This document shows, one piece after another, positions 25,521 to 34,296 of a DNA stretch of 64,000 bases. The position numbers and the translations under genes were made by a program. Source of the stretch: Gemmobacter aquarius. Its GTDB lineage: Bacteria > Pseudomonadota > Alphaproteobacteria > Rhodobacterales > Rhodobacteraceae. The stretch covers positions 1,476,001-1,540,000 of the forward strand of contig NZ_CP028918.1 in the NCBI RefSeq assembly GCF_003060865.1. Reading direction: 5' to 3'. The notes under the pieces were generated by a model, which made no database searches, had not been told where the DNA came from, and saw nothing but the letters and a program-made list of their open reading frames with translations. The stretch's first letter is position 1; each line of letters starts with the position of its first letter.

Positions 25521-27806
25521 ATGAAGATTCTCTGCCTCGGCGGCGGCCCCGCCGGACTTTACTTCGCCATCTCGATGAAACTGCGCGATCCCTCGCATCA
25601 GATCACCGTTCTGGAACGCAACCGCGCCAACGACACCTTCGGCTGGGGCGTGGTGCTGTCGGACGATGCCTTGGGCCGGATGCAAAAGAACGATCCCGTT
25701 TCCACCCAGTCCATCCGCGACCACTTCGCCTATTGGGACGACATCGCCGTTGTGCATGACGGCGTGCGCAACGTCTCGGGCGGGCATGGCTTTGCGGGCA
25801 TCGGGCGCAAGCAAATGCTGATCCTGTTGCAAGCCCGCGCCCGCGAACTCGGCGTCGATCTGCAATTCGAGACCGAATTCAAGACCGCCGAGGAATACCG
25901 CCGCGTCTATGACATCGTGGTCGCCTGCGACGGCATCAACTCTGCCGTCCGCCGCGAATATGAAAGCACCTTCCAGCCCGACATCGACATGCGCCTGTGC
26001 AAATTCGTCTGGCTCGGCACGCAAGCGAAATTCGACGACGCCTTCACCTTCATCTTCGAGAACACCGAACACGGCTGGGTCTGGGCGCACGCCTACCAGT
26101 TCGACGCCACCACTGCGACCTTCATCGTCGAATGCACGCAGGAAACGTGGGATCGCTGGGGCTTCGACGCCATGTCCAAGGAAGACACGGTCGAGACCTG
26201 CCGCAAGATCTTCGCCAGCCACCTTGGCGGGCATGACCTCATTTCGAACGCCGCCCACCTGCGCGGATCGGCGGTCTGGATGAACTTCCCCCGCGTTGTC
26301 TGCAACACGTGGTTCCATGAAAACGTCGTCCTGATGGGTGACGCCGCCGCAACGGGCCACTTCTCGATCGGTTCCGGCACCCGCCTCGCGCTCGACAGTG
26401 CCATCGCACTTGCCGAATACCTCCACTCCGAACCGACGATCCAAACCGCCTTCCGGCGCTATCAGGACGAACGCCGTGTCGAAGTGCTGCGCCTGCAATC
26501 GGCCGCCCGCAATTCGCTCGAATGGTTCGAACAGGTCGAACGCTACCTCGACATGCCGCCCACGCAATTCGCCTATTCGCTGCTCACCCGCAGCCAGCGC
26601 ATTTCCCACGAAAACCTGCGCCTGCGCGACCCTGCATGGCTGCGTCAGGCCGAGGATTGGTTCGCCGAGCAAGCGGGTGGCCCGAAAGGCCGCGCGCCGA
26701 TGTTCGCGCCCTTCACCTTGCGCGACATGGCCTTGCAAAACCGCATCGTCGTCTCGCCCATGGCGCAATACAAGGCGGTCGACGGCTGCCCGACCGACTG
26801 GCACTTCGTCCATTACGCCGAACGCGCCAAGGGCGGTGCTGGCCTCGTCTATACCGAAATGACCTGCACCAGCGCGCAGGGCCGCATCACCCCCGGCTGC
26901 CCCGGCCTTTACGCGCCCGAACACGAAGCCGCATGGAAACGCCTGACCGATTTCGTCCATACTGAGACCCCTGCAAAAATCTGCTGCCAGATCGGCCACG
27001 CAGGCCGCAAGGCCAGCACCCAAGTGGGATGGGAGGAAGGCGACGCCCCCCTGACATCCGGCAACTGGGAGATCATCGCGCCGTCCGCGATTCCGTGGTC
27101 GCCCAAAAACGCCACCCCGCGCGAGATGACCCGTGCCGATATGGAGGCCGTCACGCTCGAATTCGTGGCCGCCACCGAAATGGCCAAGCGGGCAGGCTTT
27201 GACATGGTCGAGTTGCATGCCGCCCACGGTTACCTCGTGTCGTCCTTCATCTCGCCCGTCTCGAACCACCGCACCGACGCCTACGGCGGCAGCCTCGAGA
27301 ACCGCATGCGCTGGCCGCTCGAAGTCCTTCGCGCAATGCGCTCGGCATGGGGAAGTGAAAAACCCCTGTCTGTCCGCATCTCGGCGACCGACTGGATGGG
27401 CGACGAAGGCGTCACCCCCGCCGAAGCCGTCGAAATCGCCAAGATGTTCGCCGCCAACGGTGCCGATATCATCGACGTCTCGGCTGGCCAGACCAGCACC
27501 GATGCCAAACCCGTCTACGGCCGCATGTTCCAGACCCCGTTTTCCGACCGCATCCGAAATGAGGCCGGCATCGCCACCATGGCCGTCGGCAACATCACCG
27601 AACCTGACCATGTGAACTCCATCCTCCTCGCAGGGCGGGCCGATCTGGTTTGCCTCGCGCGGCCCCATCTTGCCGATCCCTACTGGACGCTTCACGCCGC
27701 CGCCCGTATGGGCGATACCGGAACCGACTGGCCGCTGCCCTACCTTGCCGGGCGCGACCAGCTTTACCGGTTGCAGGCAAAAACGACCGAGGTGCTGCGG
27801 GCATGA
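25521..27806 (+). CDS. 2-Aminobenzoyl-CoA monooxygenase/reductase (salicylyl-CoA 5-hydroxylase/oxidoreductase family)
   Basis: A 761-residue two-domain flavoprotein. Residues 1 to about 385 are a class A FAD monooxygenase ([38 protein letters not shown]). Residues about 395-761 are an Old Yellow Enzyme-type barrel ([42 protein letters not shown]). This fusion matches 2-aminobenzoyl-CoA monooxygenase/reductase, which hydroxylates and then reduces the ring of the CoA thioester to a non-aromatic product. The automatic name is often salicylyl-CoA 5-hydroxylase. It begins after CAAAAGGATACAGGGCC and overlaps the SDR gene by ATGA. Confidence 0.92.
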   Translation: MKILCLGGGPAGLYFAISMKLRDPSHQITVLERNRANDTFGWGVVLSDDALGRMQKNDPVSTQSIRDHFAYWDDIAVVHDGVRNVSGGHGFAGIGRKQMLILLQARARELGVDLQFETEFKTAEEYRRVYDIVVACDGINSAVRREYESTFQPDIDMRLCKFVWLGTQAKFDDAFTFIFENTEHGWVWAHAYQFDATTATFIVECTQETWDRWGFDAMSKEDTVETCRKIFASHLGGHDLISNAAHLRGSAVWMNFPRVVCNTWFHENVVLMGDAAATGHFSIGSGTRLALDSAIALAEYLHSEPTIQTAFRRYQDERRVEVLRLQSAARNSLEWFEQVERYLDMPPTQFAYSLLTRSQRISHENLRLRDPAWLRQAEDWFAEQAGGPKGRAPMFAPFTLRDMALQNRIVVSPMAQYKAVDGCPTDWHFVHYAERAKGGAGLVYTEMTCTSAQGRITPGCPGLYAPEHEAAWKRLTDFVHTETPAKICCQIGHAGRKASTQVGWEEGDAPLTSGNWEIIAPSAIPWSPKNATPREMTRADMEAVTLEFVAATEMAKRAGFDMVELHAAHGYLVSSFISPVSNHRTDAYGGSLENRMRWPLEVLRAMRSAWGSEKPLSVRISATDWMGDEGVTPAEAVEIAKMFAANGADIIDVSAGQTSTDAKPVYGRMFQTPFSDRIRNEAGIATMAVGNITEPDHVNSILLAGRADLVCLARPHLADPYWTLHAAARMGDTGTDWPLPYLAGRDQLYRLQAKTTEVLRA

Positions 27807-28546
27807 CCGATCTGGCAGGCAAACGCGTGTTGGTGACGGGCGGAGGCTCCGGTGTCGGGGCCGACCTCGCCCGTGGCTTCGCCGCAAAAGGGGCCGAAGT
27901 GGTGATCTGCGGCCGCCGCATGGCCGCGTTGGAAGCGGTAGCCACCAGCGTCGGCGGCATCCGCGCCTTGCCCTGTGATGTGACGGATGAGGCCTCGGTC
28001 AACGCCCTGTTCAAGGCAGCTGGCCCGCTCGACATCGTCATCGCCAATGCGGGCCAAGCCGACAGCGCCACGCTGGCCAAGACCACGCTCGACCAATGGA
28101 ACGCCATGATCGCGGCCAACCTGACAGGGGTCTTCCTGACCTTCCGCGCCGGATTGCAGCAATTCAACGGTTGGGGGAGGCTCATTGCGGTCGCCTCGAC
28201 CGCGGGCGTCAAGGGGTATGCGAAAGTCGCCCCCTATGCCGCCGCCAAACATGGCGTCATCGGCCTGACCCGCTCCGTCGCCCTCGAAATCGCCCGCAAA
28301 CCGATCACTGCCAACGCGATCTGCCCCGGTTTCCTCGACACCGAAATGACCGACCACTCCATCCGCGTCATTTCCGAAAAGACCGGACGCACCGAAGCCG
28401 AGGCCCGCGCCGCCCTCGAATCGCTCAACCCGCAAAACCGCCTGTTCCGCCCTGACGAGGTCACCGCCACCGCGCTCTGGCTTTGCGGTGCAGGCTCGGA
28501 CGGGGTGAACGGCCAAGCCATTACCCTGTCGGGGGGCGAGGTATGA
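27803..28546 (+). CDS. SDR family oxidoreductase
   Basis: A 247-residue NAD(P)-dependent dehydrogenase. It has the glycine-rich motif VTGGGSGVG (11-19), NAG (82-84), the active-site Ser132 region ([10 protein letters not shown]) and Y145-AAA-K149. Length and motifs are classical. It is cotranslated with the monooxygenase gene (ATGA) and the following MarR gene (ATGA). It probably oxidises or reduces a hydroxy/keto group on the alicyclic CoA intermediate, a beta-oxidation-like step, by context only. Confidence 0.9.
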   Translation: MTDLAGKRVLVTGGGSGVGADLARGFAAKGAEVVICGRRMAALEAVATSVGGIRALPCDVTDEASVNALFKAAGPLDIVIANAGQADSATLAKTTLDQWNAMIAANLTGVFLTFRAGLQQFNGWGRLIAVASTAGVKGYAKVAPYAAAKHGVIGLTRSVALEIARKPITANAICPGFLDTEMTDHSIRVISEKTGRTEAEARAALESLNPQNRLFRPDEVTATALWLCGAGSDGVNGQAITLSGGEV

Positions 28547-29001
28547 CCGCATCCGACCCCCAAGCGCATGACCCGCTGTCGAAACGCCGCCTGAAACTGT
28601 GGATCCGGCTTTTGGGTGTCACCCGCCAAGCCGAAGGGTCTTTGCGCGAGTTCCTCCGCCTGCGCCATGAGACGACCCTGCCGCGCTTCGATGTCATGGC
28701 CGCGCTCTACCGCCGCCGCGACGGGGTGACGATGTCCGAACTCAGCCGCATGCTTCTGGTGTCGAACGGCAATGCAACCACCGTGGTGGACCGGCTGGAA
28801 AAAGACGGCCTCGTGCGCCGCACGCAATCGGAAACCGACCGCCGCACCGTTTTTGTCGCCCTGACCCCGGAGGGGCTGGCGAGTTTCGAGACGCTGGCGA
28901 CAGGCCACGAGGCCGAGGTGAACCAGCTTTTCGCCAGCCTGACCGAAAGCGACCTCGACACGCTGACCGATATCTTCAAACGCATGGGAAGCCCGAAATG
29001 A
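28543..29001 (+). CDS. MarR family transcriptional regulator 2
   Basis: A 152-residue winged-helix protein. The recognition helix is in [20 protein letters not shown] and the wing in [20 protein letters not shown]. It overlaps both neighbours by 4 bases, so it is produced with the catabolic enzymes. MarR repressors in aromatic-CoA operons often respond to the CoA thioester. This one would most simply control its own operon through the AT-rich dyad at 25434-25451. Confidence 0.92.
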   Translation: MTASDPQAHDPLSKRRLKLWIRLLGVTRQAEGSLREFLRLRHETTLPRFDVMAALYRRRDGVTMSELSRMLLVSNGNATTVVDRLEKDGLVRRTQSETDRRTVFVALTPEGLASFETLATGHEAEVNQLFASLTESDLDTLTDIFKRMGSPK

Positions 29002-29810
29002 CCGCGCTTGCGACCCTGAAACCGCAGCATTTCCTGTGGGAGGTGGCAGATCGCATCGGCACGGTGCGGCTGAACCGCCCCGACCGCAAGAATCCGCTGA
29101 CCTTTGAATCCTACGCCGAACTGCGCGACCTGTTCCGCGATCTGGTCTATGCGTCCGATGTCGATGTGGTGGTCTTTGCCTCGAACGGGGGTAATTTCTG
29201 CTCGGGCGGCGATGTGCATGACATCATCGGCCCGCTGATCGGGCTGCCGATGAAGGAGTTGCTCGCCTTTACCCGCATGACCGGCGATCTGGTCAAAGCC
29301 ATGATCGGCTGCGGCAAACCCATCATCGCCGCCGTCGACGGCGTGGCGGTGGGGGCAGGGGCGATCATCGCCATGGCATCCGACCTGCGCCTTGCCACGC
29401 CCGCCGCCAAATGCGCCTTCCTCTTCACCCGCGTCGGCCTTGCCGGTTGCGACATGGGCGCCTGTGCCATGCTCCCGCGCATCATCGGGCAGGGCAGGGC
29501 GGCCGAACTGCTCTACACCGGCCGCACGATGCGGGCCGAGGAAGGGGAACGCTGGGGCTTCTGGAACGCGCTGCACGCGCCCGAGGCGCTGGAGGCCGAA
29601 GCGATGGCGCTGGCGCGGTCCTTGGCGGCTGGCCCGACCTTTGCCCATTCCATGACCAAGACCCAGCTCAACCACGAATGGAACATGGGGCTGGAACAGG
29701 CGATCGAGGCCGAGGCGCAGGCGCAGGCGATCTGCATGCAGACCCGCGATTTCGAACGCGCCTACCGTGCCTTTGTCGCCAAGGAAAAACCGGTCTTTGC
29801 GGGCGACTGA
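28998..29810 (+). CDS. Enoyl-CoA hydratase/isomerase family protein
   Basis: A 270-residue crotonase-fold protein. The oxyanion-hole segment [12 protein letters not shown] (66-77) and [20 protein letters not shown] are clear. By my alignment to mitochondrial hydratase, the first catalytic Glu position (the E of QPE) is Arg145 (FTRVGL), while the second Glu is kept as E170 ([10 protein letters not shown]). It may therefore be an isomerase, thioester hydrolase or ring-cleaving hydrolase rather than a simple hydratase. It closes a run of ATGA-coupled genes; 159 bases separate it from the dehydrogenase gene. Confidence 0.85.
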   Translation: MTALATLKPQHFLWEVADRIGTVRLNRPDRKNPLTFESYAELRDLFRDLVYASDVDVVVFASNGGNFCSGGDVHDIIGPLIGLPMKELLAFTRMTGDLVKAMIGCGKPIIAAVDGVAVGAGAIIAMASDLRLATPAAKCAFLFTRVGLAGCDMGACAMLPRIIGQGRAAELLYTGRTMRAEEGERWGFWNALHAPEALEAEAMALARSLAAGPTFAHSMTKTQLNHEWNMGLEQAIEAEAQAQAICMQTRDFERAYRAFVAKEKPVFAGD

Positions 29811-29820
29811 CCGACCAGAT

Positions 29821-29898
29821 CCGGGTGGCTAAAGCCGGGTGGCTAAAGCCGGGGGGTCAAAGCCGGGGGCCAAAGCCGGGGGCCAACCGGCCCCCCGG
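29821..29898 (+). repeat. Degenerate 14-base tandem repeat ending in a G/C hairpin
   Basis: Just after the hydratase-like stop, CCGGGTGGCTAAAG occurs twice (29821-29834, 29835-29848). Variants CCGGGGGGTCAAAG (29849-29862) and CCGGGGGCCAAAG (29863-29875) follow, then a truncated fifth unit (29876-29886). The last unit pairs with GGCCCCCCGG (29889-29898) as a strong hairpin. The array looks as if it grew by duplication of the hairpin's left arm. It could terminate or attenuate the operon before the dehydrogenase gene. Confidence 0.7.
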
Positions 29899-29948
29899 AC
29901 CCCCATTCGGATTTATTCTGTATCGTCACCCTGTTCCCCCGCCGTCGC

Positions 29949-29972
29949 ATGGATATTTGTAGACAGAAAATG
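29949..29972 (-). repeat. Composite intergenic repeat box, copy F, overlapping the dehydrogenase start
   Basis: The + strand reads GGATATTTGTAGACAGAAAATG, the reverse complement of the recurrent TTTTCTGTCnnCAAATATCC box. Read leftward it is followed by the G/C hairpin at 29876-29898. The ATG at its right end is the proposed start of the acyl-CoA dehydrogenase gene, so a repeat copy supplies the leader and start of a gene. Confidence 0.65.
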
Positions 29973-31106
29973 AATGATCAGACCTATCAGCACTGGCCGT
30001 TCTTCGAGCCGCAGCACCGCGATCTTGCCGCGGCCCTTGAGGCTTGGTGCGCGGCAAACCTGCCCGTTGAGCATGGCGATACCGATGCCGCCTGCCGCGC
30101 CTTGGTTGCCGCCTTGGGGCAGGGCGGCTGGCTGCGCCATTCGGGGGCGGGGATGGGCGAACGGCTGGATGTCCGCAGCCTGTGCCTCATCCGCGAGATT
30201 TTGGCCCGCCACGACCCCTTGGCCGATTTCGCCTTTGCCATGCAGGGCCTTGGCATGGGCCCCGTGTCGCTGTTCGGCACGACCGACCAGCGCGCATGGC
30301 TTGACCGCACCCGCACCGGCACCGCGATTTCGGCTTTTGCGCTGACCGAACCGGGGTCGGGGTCCGACGTGGCCGCCACCGCCAGCACCGCGCGCAAGGT
30401 GCAGGGCGGCTGGGTGCTCGACGGCGAGAAGACGTGGATTTCCAATGGCGGCATCGCCGATGTCTACGTCATCTTTGCCCGCACCGGCGAGGCGCCGGGC
30501 GCACGCGGCCTTTCCGCCTTTCTGCTGCCAGCCGACACCCCCGGCTTGCAGGTCGCCGAACGCCTGCACACCATCGCCCCCCATCCCCTCGCACGGCTTA
30601 CCCTGTCCGGCGTCGAACTGCCCGACAGCGCCCTGATCGGCACGACAGGCGCAGGCTTCAAGATCGCCATGTCCACGCTCGACGTCTTCCGCCCCACCGT
30701 GGGTGCCGCCGCACTTGGCATGGCGCGGCGCGCGCTTGGCGAAAGCCTGACCCGCACCACCACCCGCAAGATCGGCGGCGAACCCCTCGCCTCGATGCAG
30801 ATGGTACAAGGCCACCTTGCCGACATGGCGCTGAAAATCGACGCGGCCGCCCTTTTGGTCTATCGCGCCGCATGGACCAAGGACATGGGGGCGGACCGCA
30901 TCACCCGCGAAGCCGCCATGGCGAAACTTTACGCCACCGAAGCCGCGCAAGAGGTGATCGACATGGCCGTGCAACTGCATGGCGGCGACGGCGTGCGGTC
31001 AGGCGCAACCGTCGAGTCGCTTTACCGCGACATCCGCGCGCTGCGTATCTACGAAGGTGCCTCGGACGTGCAACGCATCGTCATCGCGCGAAGCCTGATG
31101 CCATGA
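29970..31106 (+). CDS. Acyl-CoA dehydrogenase family protein
   Basis: A 378-residue FAD enzyme. [18 protein letters not shown] and [16 protein letters not shown] are the two conserved ACAD segments. The C-terminal [18 protein letters not shown] holds the usual catalytic Glu. The ATG at 29970 lies in a recurrent repeat and has no good ribosome site (AGACAGAAA), so it may be weakly translated or start elsewhere. It is followed by a thioesterase gene with ATGA overlap. It likely desaturates an alicyclic or ring-opened CoA intermediate made upstream. Confidence 0.9.
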   Translation: MNDQTYQHWPFFEPQHRDLAAALEAWCAANLPVEHGDTDAACRALVAALGQGGWLRHSGAGMGERLDVRSLCLIREILARHDPLADFAFAMQGLGMGPVSLFGTTDQRAWLDRTRTGTAISAFALTEPGSGSDVAATASTARKVQGGWVLDGEKTWISNGGIADVYVIFARTGEAPGARGLSAFLLPADTPGLQVAERLHTIAPHPLARLTLSGVELPDSALIGTTGAGFKIAMSTLDVFRPTVGAAALGMARRALGESLTRTTTRKIGGEPLASMQMVQGHLADMALKIDAAALLVYRAAWTKDMGADRITREAAMAKLYATEAAQEVIDMAVQLHGGDGVRSGATVESLYRDIRALRIYEGASDVQRIVIARSLMP

Positions 31107-31513
31107 CCTATTCCCGCCAGATCCGTGTCGAGTTCAACCACTGCGACCCCGCGGGTATCGTCTTTTACCCGCGCTATTACGAAATGACCAACTCGACCGT
31201 CGAAAACTTCTTCCGCGACCAGATCGGCTGGCCCTTCGAGGCGATGATGGCGCAAGGCATCGGCGTGCCCACCGTGCGGATCGAAACCGATTTCCGCGCC
31301 CCCTCGCGCCTTGGCGACCTGCTGGACTGGACGCTGGACCTGACCCGCCTTGGCCATGCCTCGGCCACGCTGCGTCTGACCGCCACCTGCGGCGGGCAAG
31401 AGCGGCTTGTCGTCACGCTTACGCTCGTCTGGCTTGGCCCCGACCACCGCCCCGCCCCTTGGCCCGAAACCGTCCGCCCCCGCCTTGCCGCGCATCTTCA
31501 GGAGACGCCATGA
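31103..31513 (+). CDS. Hotdog-fold acyl-CoA thioesterase 2 (4HBT type)
   Basis: A 136-residue thioesterase whose [20 protein letters not shown] matches the 4-hydroxybenzoyl-CoA thioesterase active site, with the catalytic Asp in CDPAG. It overlaps both neighbours by ATGA, so it is coupled to the dehydrogenase and Rid genes. It is related to the thioesterase at 11301 but is not a close duplicate. It may release a late acid product or clear a dead-end aryl-CoA. Confidence 0.9.
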   Translation: MTYSRQIRVEFNHCDPAGIVFYPRYYEMTNSTVENFFRDQIGWPFEAMMAQGIGVPTVRIETDFRAPSRLGDLLDWTLDLTRLGHASATLRLTATCGGQERLVVTLTLVWLGPDHRPAPWPETVRPRLAAHLQETP

Positions 31514-31914
31514 CCCTCTCTCCGCATCAGGTCTTGCACCCCGCCCATTGGAAAGCTGCCCGCGGCTACGCCAACGGCATGGCGGCGACGGGGCGCATGG
31601 TCTTTACCGGCGGCATCATCGGCTGGAACGCCGCGCAGGAATTCGAGACCGACGATTTCGCGCAGCAGGCGGGCCAAGCCCTGCGCTCTATCGTCGAGGT
31701 GCTGGCCGAAGCGGGTGCACGCCCCGAACATCTGGTGCGGCTGACATGGTATGTCACCGACAAGGCCGAATACCTCGCTTCGCTCAAGGCGCTTGGCCAG
31801 CAGTACCGCACCCATATCGGCGCGCATTACCCCGCCATGGCGCTGGTGCAGGTCGTGGCGCTGGTGGAAGACCGCGCCAAGGTAGAGATCGAGGCGACGG
31901 CGGTGATTCCGTAA
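31510..31914 (+). CDS. Rid (YjgF/YER057c/UK114) family protein lacking the catalytic arginine
   Basis: A 134-residue protein of the RidA fold (GRMVFTGGIIGWNAAQEF; RLTWYVTDKAEYL; VEIEATAVIP). In canonical RidA enamine/imine deaminases an Arg sits in the PARS-type motif before the last strand. Here the motif reads YPAMALVQVVAL, with Met110 at the Arg position. It therefore resembles the Rid4-7 subfamilies, which lack the archetypal activity. Being last in an operon whose central product is an enamine, it may still bind or hydrolyse that compound in a different way. Confidence 0.88.
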   Translation: MTLSPHQVLHPAHWKAARGYANGMAATGRMVFTGGIIGWNAAQEFETDDFAQQAGQALRSIVEVLAEAGARPEHLVRLTWYVTDKAEYLASLKALGQQYRTHIGAHYPAMALVQVVALVEDRAKVEIEATAVIP

Positions 31915-32130
31915 CCCCCTTTCCGTGTCGCTGCGCCAAATCCCCCGAACCCCCGCGCACCGTGCGAAATCCTGTCGGTAGCGCCATAGGGCTGTGTGGC
32001 TGCCCATCCGCACGGGGCCAAACGGCGGGCTTTCGACAAATCCTGTTCACAGCGCCCCCTAGGCGTGATTGAAAAGGGTCAAGGCCAGCGTTTGGCGTGT
32101 CCCTGTCACAAAGCCCGGTTTGCAGGAAAG

Positions 32131-34200
32131 ATGGAACAACCCGCCACTCCCCGAAAGCCCGTGCCGCTTCGCAAATGGCTGTGGAATTCCTATGTCCGGG
32201 CCGCGCTCGTACCGCTTTTGCTGATCGAGCTTGGCTTTGTCGGGCTTTACTGGGGCACCAGCCGCGTCGTCTATGACCGCGGCGCCGTGGCCGTTACCAA
32301 ACTCGCCACCGACGCCCTGACCGATGCCGCACAGCGCGAAGGCCAGGTCATAGCGCGGCGTCTGGAAAAGATTGCCGCCCTCACCGGCGTTTTCGCCGAG
32401 GAAACCGCCCGCGCCCTGACAACACCCGCCGATGCCACACCCGGCGAAAAGGCGCGCTACGCGCTGTCACCCGATGGCAGCTTTTACACCACAAGCGACA
32501 CGGGCGGCGCTGCGGTCTTTTATTCCGGCGTGGTTCCGGTGGGCGAGGCCGAACGGCAAAAGGTCTGGCGCACGGTCAGGCTCGATCCGCTGATGAAATC
32601 GATCACCGCGACCGATCCGCTGATCCAGCAGATCTATTTCAACACCCATGACAGCTATAACCGCATCTATCCCTATTTCGACGTGCTGGGCATCTACCCG
32701 CCCAAAATGGATATCCCGAGCTACAATTTCTATTACGAGGCCGATGCCATCCATAACCCCGACCGCAAGGTGGTGTGGACCGATTCTTACGTCGATCCTG
32801 CGGGTTCGGGCTGGATGGTTTCGGCCATCGCGCCCGCTTACGGGCCCGACCGGCTCGAAGCGGTTGCGGGTATCGATGTCACAATCAGTTCCATCGTCGA
32901 TCAGGTCCTGAACCTGAATCTGCAAGGCGACGGTTACGCCATCCTCGTCAGCCGCGATGGCACCATCCTTGCCCTGCCGCCACAGGGCGAGCGCGATTTC
33001 GGGCTGAGCGAGCTTTTGACCCACAGCTACGAGCAGGCGATCAAGGAAGACACGTTCAAGCCGGGCGAATTCAACATCTTCCGCCGCGCCGACCTTTCGG
33101 TGATCGCAAACGCGCTGCAATCCTCGGACAGCGGCAACCAGAGGGTCGACCTCGGCCAGCCGATGATCGCCGCTTGGTCGACAGTCGCCGGTCCCGACTG
33201 GAAGCTTGTCGTGCTGGCAAGCGAGGCAAGCATCCTGACCGAAGCCACCTCGCTGCGCGAACAACTGGCGCTGGTCAGCAAGCTGATGCTCGGCGGGCTG
33301 GTGCTGTTCTACCTTCTGTTCTTCGCCTTCCTCTGGCGCCGTTCTGCCGCCATGAGCGAACGCGTCGCCCGCCCGCTTGCGGAAATCGAGGCGAACATGC
33401 AGCGCATCTCCGAGGGTGGCCGCATGTCGGATCGTCCGGCCTACGGGGTCGCAGAACTTCAGGCCGTGGGCGACCATCTGGTCAGCATGGGCAGCAAGCT
33501 CGACGCGGCAAACCGTGCCAAGGCCAATTTCCTGTCGGCCATGAGCCATGAATTGCGCACCCCGCTCAACGCGATCCTCGGCTTTTCCGAGCTTCTGGAG
33601 ATGTCGAAGGGCGACAGGCTGGACGAGACGAACATGCGGCAGGTCAAGGCCATCTCGCGCGCGGGCTGGCATCTTTTGCAACTGGTCGAAGGTGTGATCG
33701 ACCTGAGCCGCATCGAACAGGACGAAATCCGCCTGACGATGGGACCGCTCGATCCGATGCCCGTCTTGCGCGATGCGCGCGACACCGTGCTTCCCGCCAT
33801 CGGCGACCGCAAGATCACCGTCACCATCGCCAAACCCGCAAGCCCCCTACCGCAGGTCCGGGCCGACCGCGAGGTTCTTGGCCGCATCGTCACCCATCTT
33901 CTGTCCAACGCGGTCAAGTACAACCGCGACGGCGGTTCGGTCAGCATCGGATACGACACCTCCGATCCCGCCACGCTGGCCTTTACCGTGACCGACAGCG
34001 GCGTCGGCATCGACCCCGAATTGCATGGGCGGGTGTTTATCCCGTTCGACCGCCTCGGCCATGAGAACGGCACGATCAGCGGCACCGGAATCGGCCTTGC
34101 GATCTGCAAGCGGCTTGCCGACCTGACGGGATGCACGCTGTCCTTCACCAGCGAAAGCGGCAAGGGTACGGTGTTCATCCTGCGGGTCCCCCGCGCCTGA
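32131..34200 (+). CDS. Membrane sensor histidine kinase with periplasmic Cache-type domain
   Basis: A 689-residue kinase. TM1 lies at about residues 22-42 (AALVPLLLIELGFVGLYWG). A periplasmic region of about 340 residues resembles a double Cache sensor (MVSAIAPAYGPDRLEAVAGI). TM2 is near 385-402, followed by a HAMP-like stretch. H473 in AMSHELRTPLNAI is the phosphorylation site, and the ATPase boxes are SGVGIDPELHGRVF and GTGIGLAICKRLA. AGGAAAG before the ATG at 32131 sets the start. No response-regulator gene is adjacent, so its partner is unknown. The 216 bases upstream contain nothing I can assign. Confidence 0.93.
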   Translation: MEQPATPRKPVPLRKWLWNSYVRAALVPLLLIELGFVGLYWGTSRVVYDRGAVAVTKLATDALTDAAQREGQVIARRLEKIAALTGVFAEETARALTTPADATPGEKARYALSPDGSFYTTSDTGGAAVFYSGVVPVGEAERQKVWRTVRLDPLMKSITATDPLIQQIYFNTHDSYNRIYPYFDVLGIYPPKMDIPSYNFYYEADAIHNPDRKVVWTDSYVDPAGSGWMVSAIAPAYGPDRLEAVAGIDVTISSIVDQVLNLNLQGDGYAILVSRDGTILALPPQGERDFGLSELLTHSYEQAIKEDTFKPGEFNIFRRADLSVIANALQSSDSGNQRVDLGQPMIAAWSTVAGPDWKLVVLASEASILTEATSLREQLALVSKLMLGGLVLFYLLFFAFLWRRSAAMSERVARPLAEIEANMQRISEGGRMSDRPAYGVAELQAVGDHLVSMGSKLDAANRAKANFLSAMSHELRTPLNAILGFSELLEMSKGDRLDETNMRQVKAISRAGWHLLQLVEGVIDLSRIEQDEIRLTMGPLDPMPVLRDARDTVLPAIGDRKITVTIAKPASPLPQVRADREVLGRIVTHLLSNAVKYNRDGGSVSIGYDTSDPATLAFTVTDSGVGIDPELHGRVFIPFDRLGHENGTISGTGIGLAICKRLADLTGCTLSFTSESGKGTVFILRVPRA

Positions 34201-34296
34201 GCAGCCGCCCCGCATCCCGCGACACAGCCCCCCGCATGCGCCCCGCCTTGCATCCCCCGCGTCGCCTGCCTAGCCTTCCCTCAACAGGAGAGCCAA

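Noticed and set aside
23649..27887. Very long open frame (over 1400 codons) on the minus strand
   Set aside because: It runs antisense to well-supported iorB and monooxygenase genes, has no recognisable domains and has the Gly/Arg/Asp-rich composition expected of a GC-rich shadow frame.
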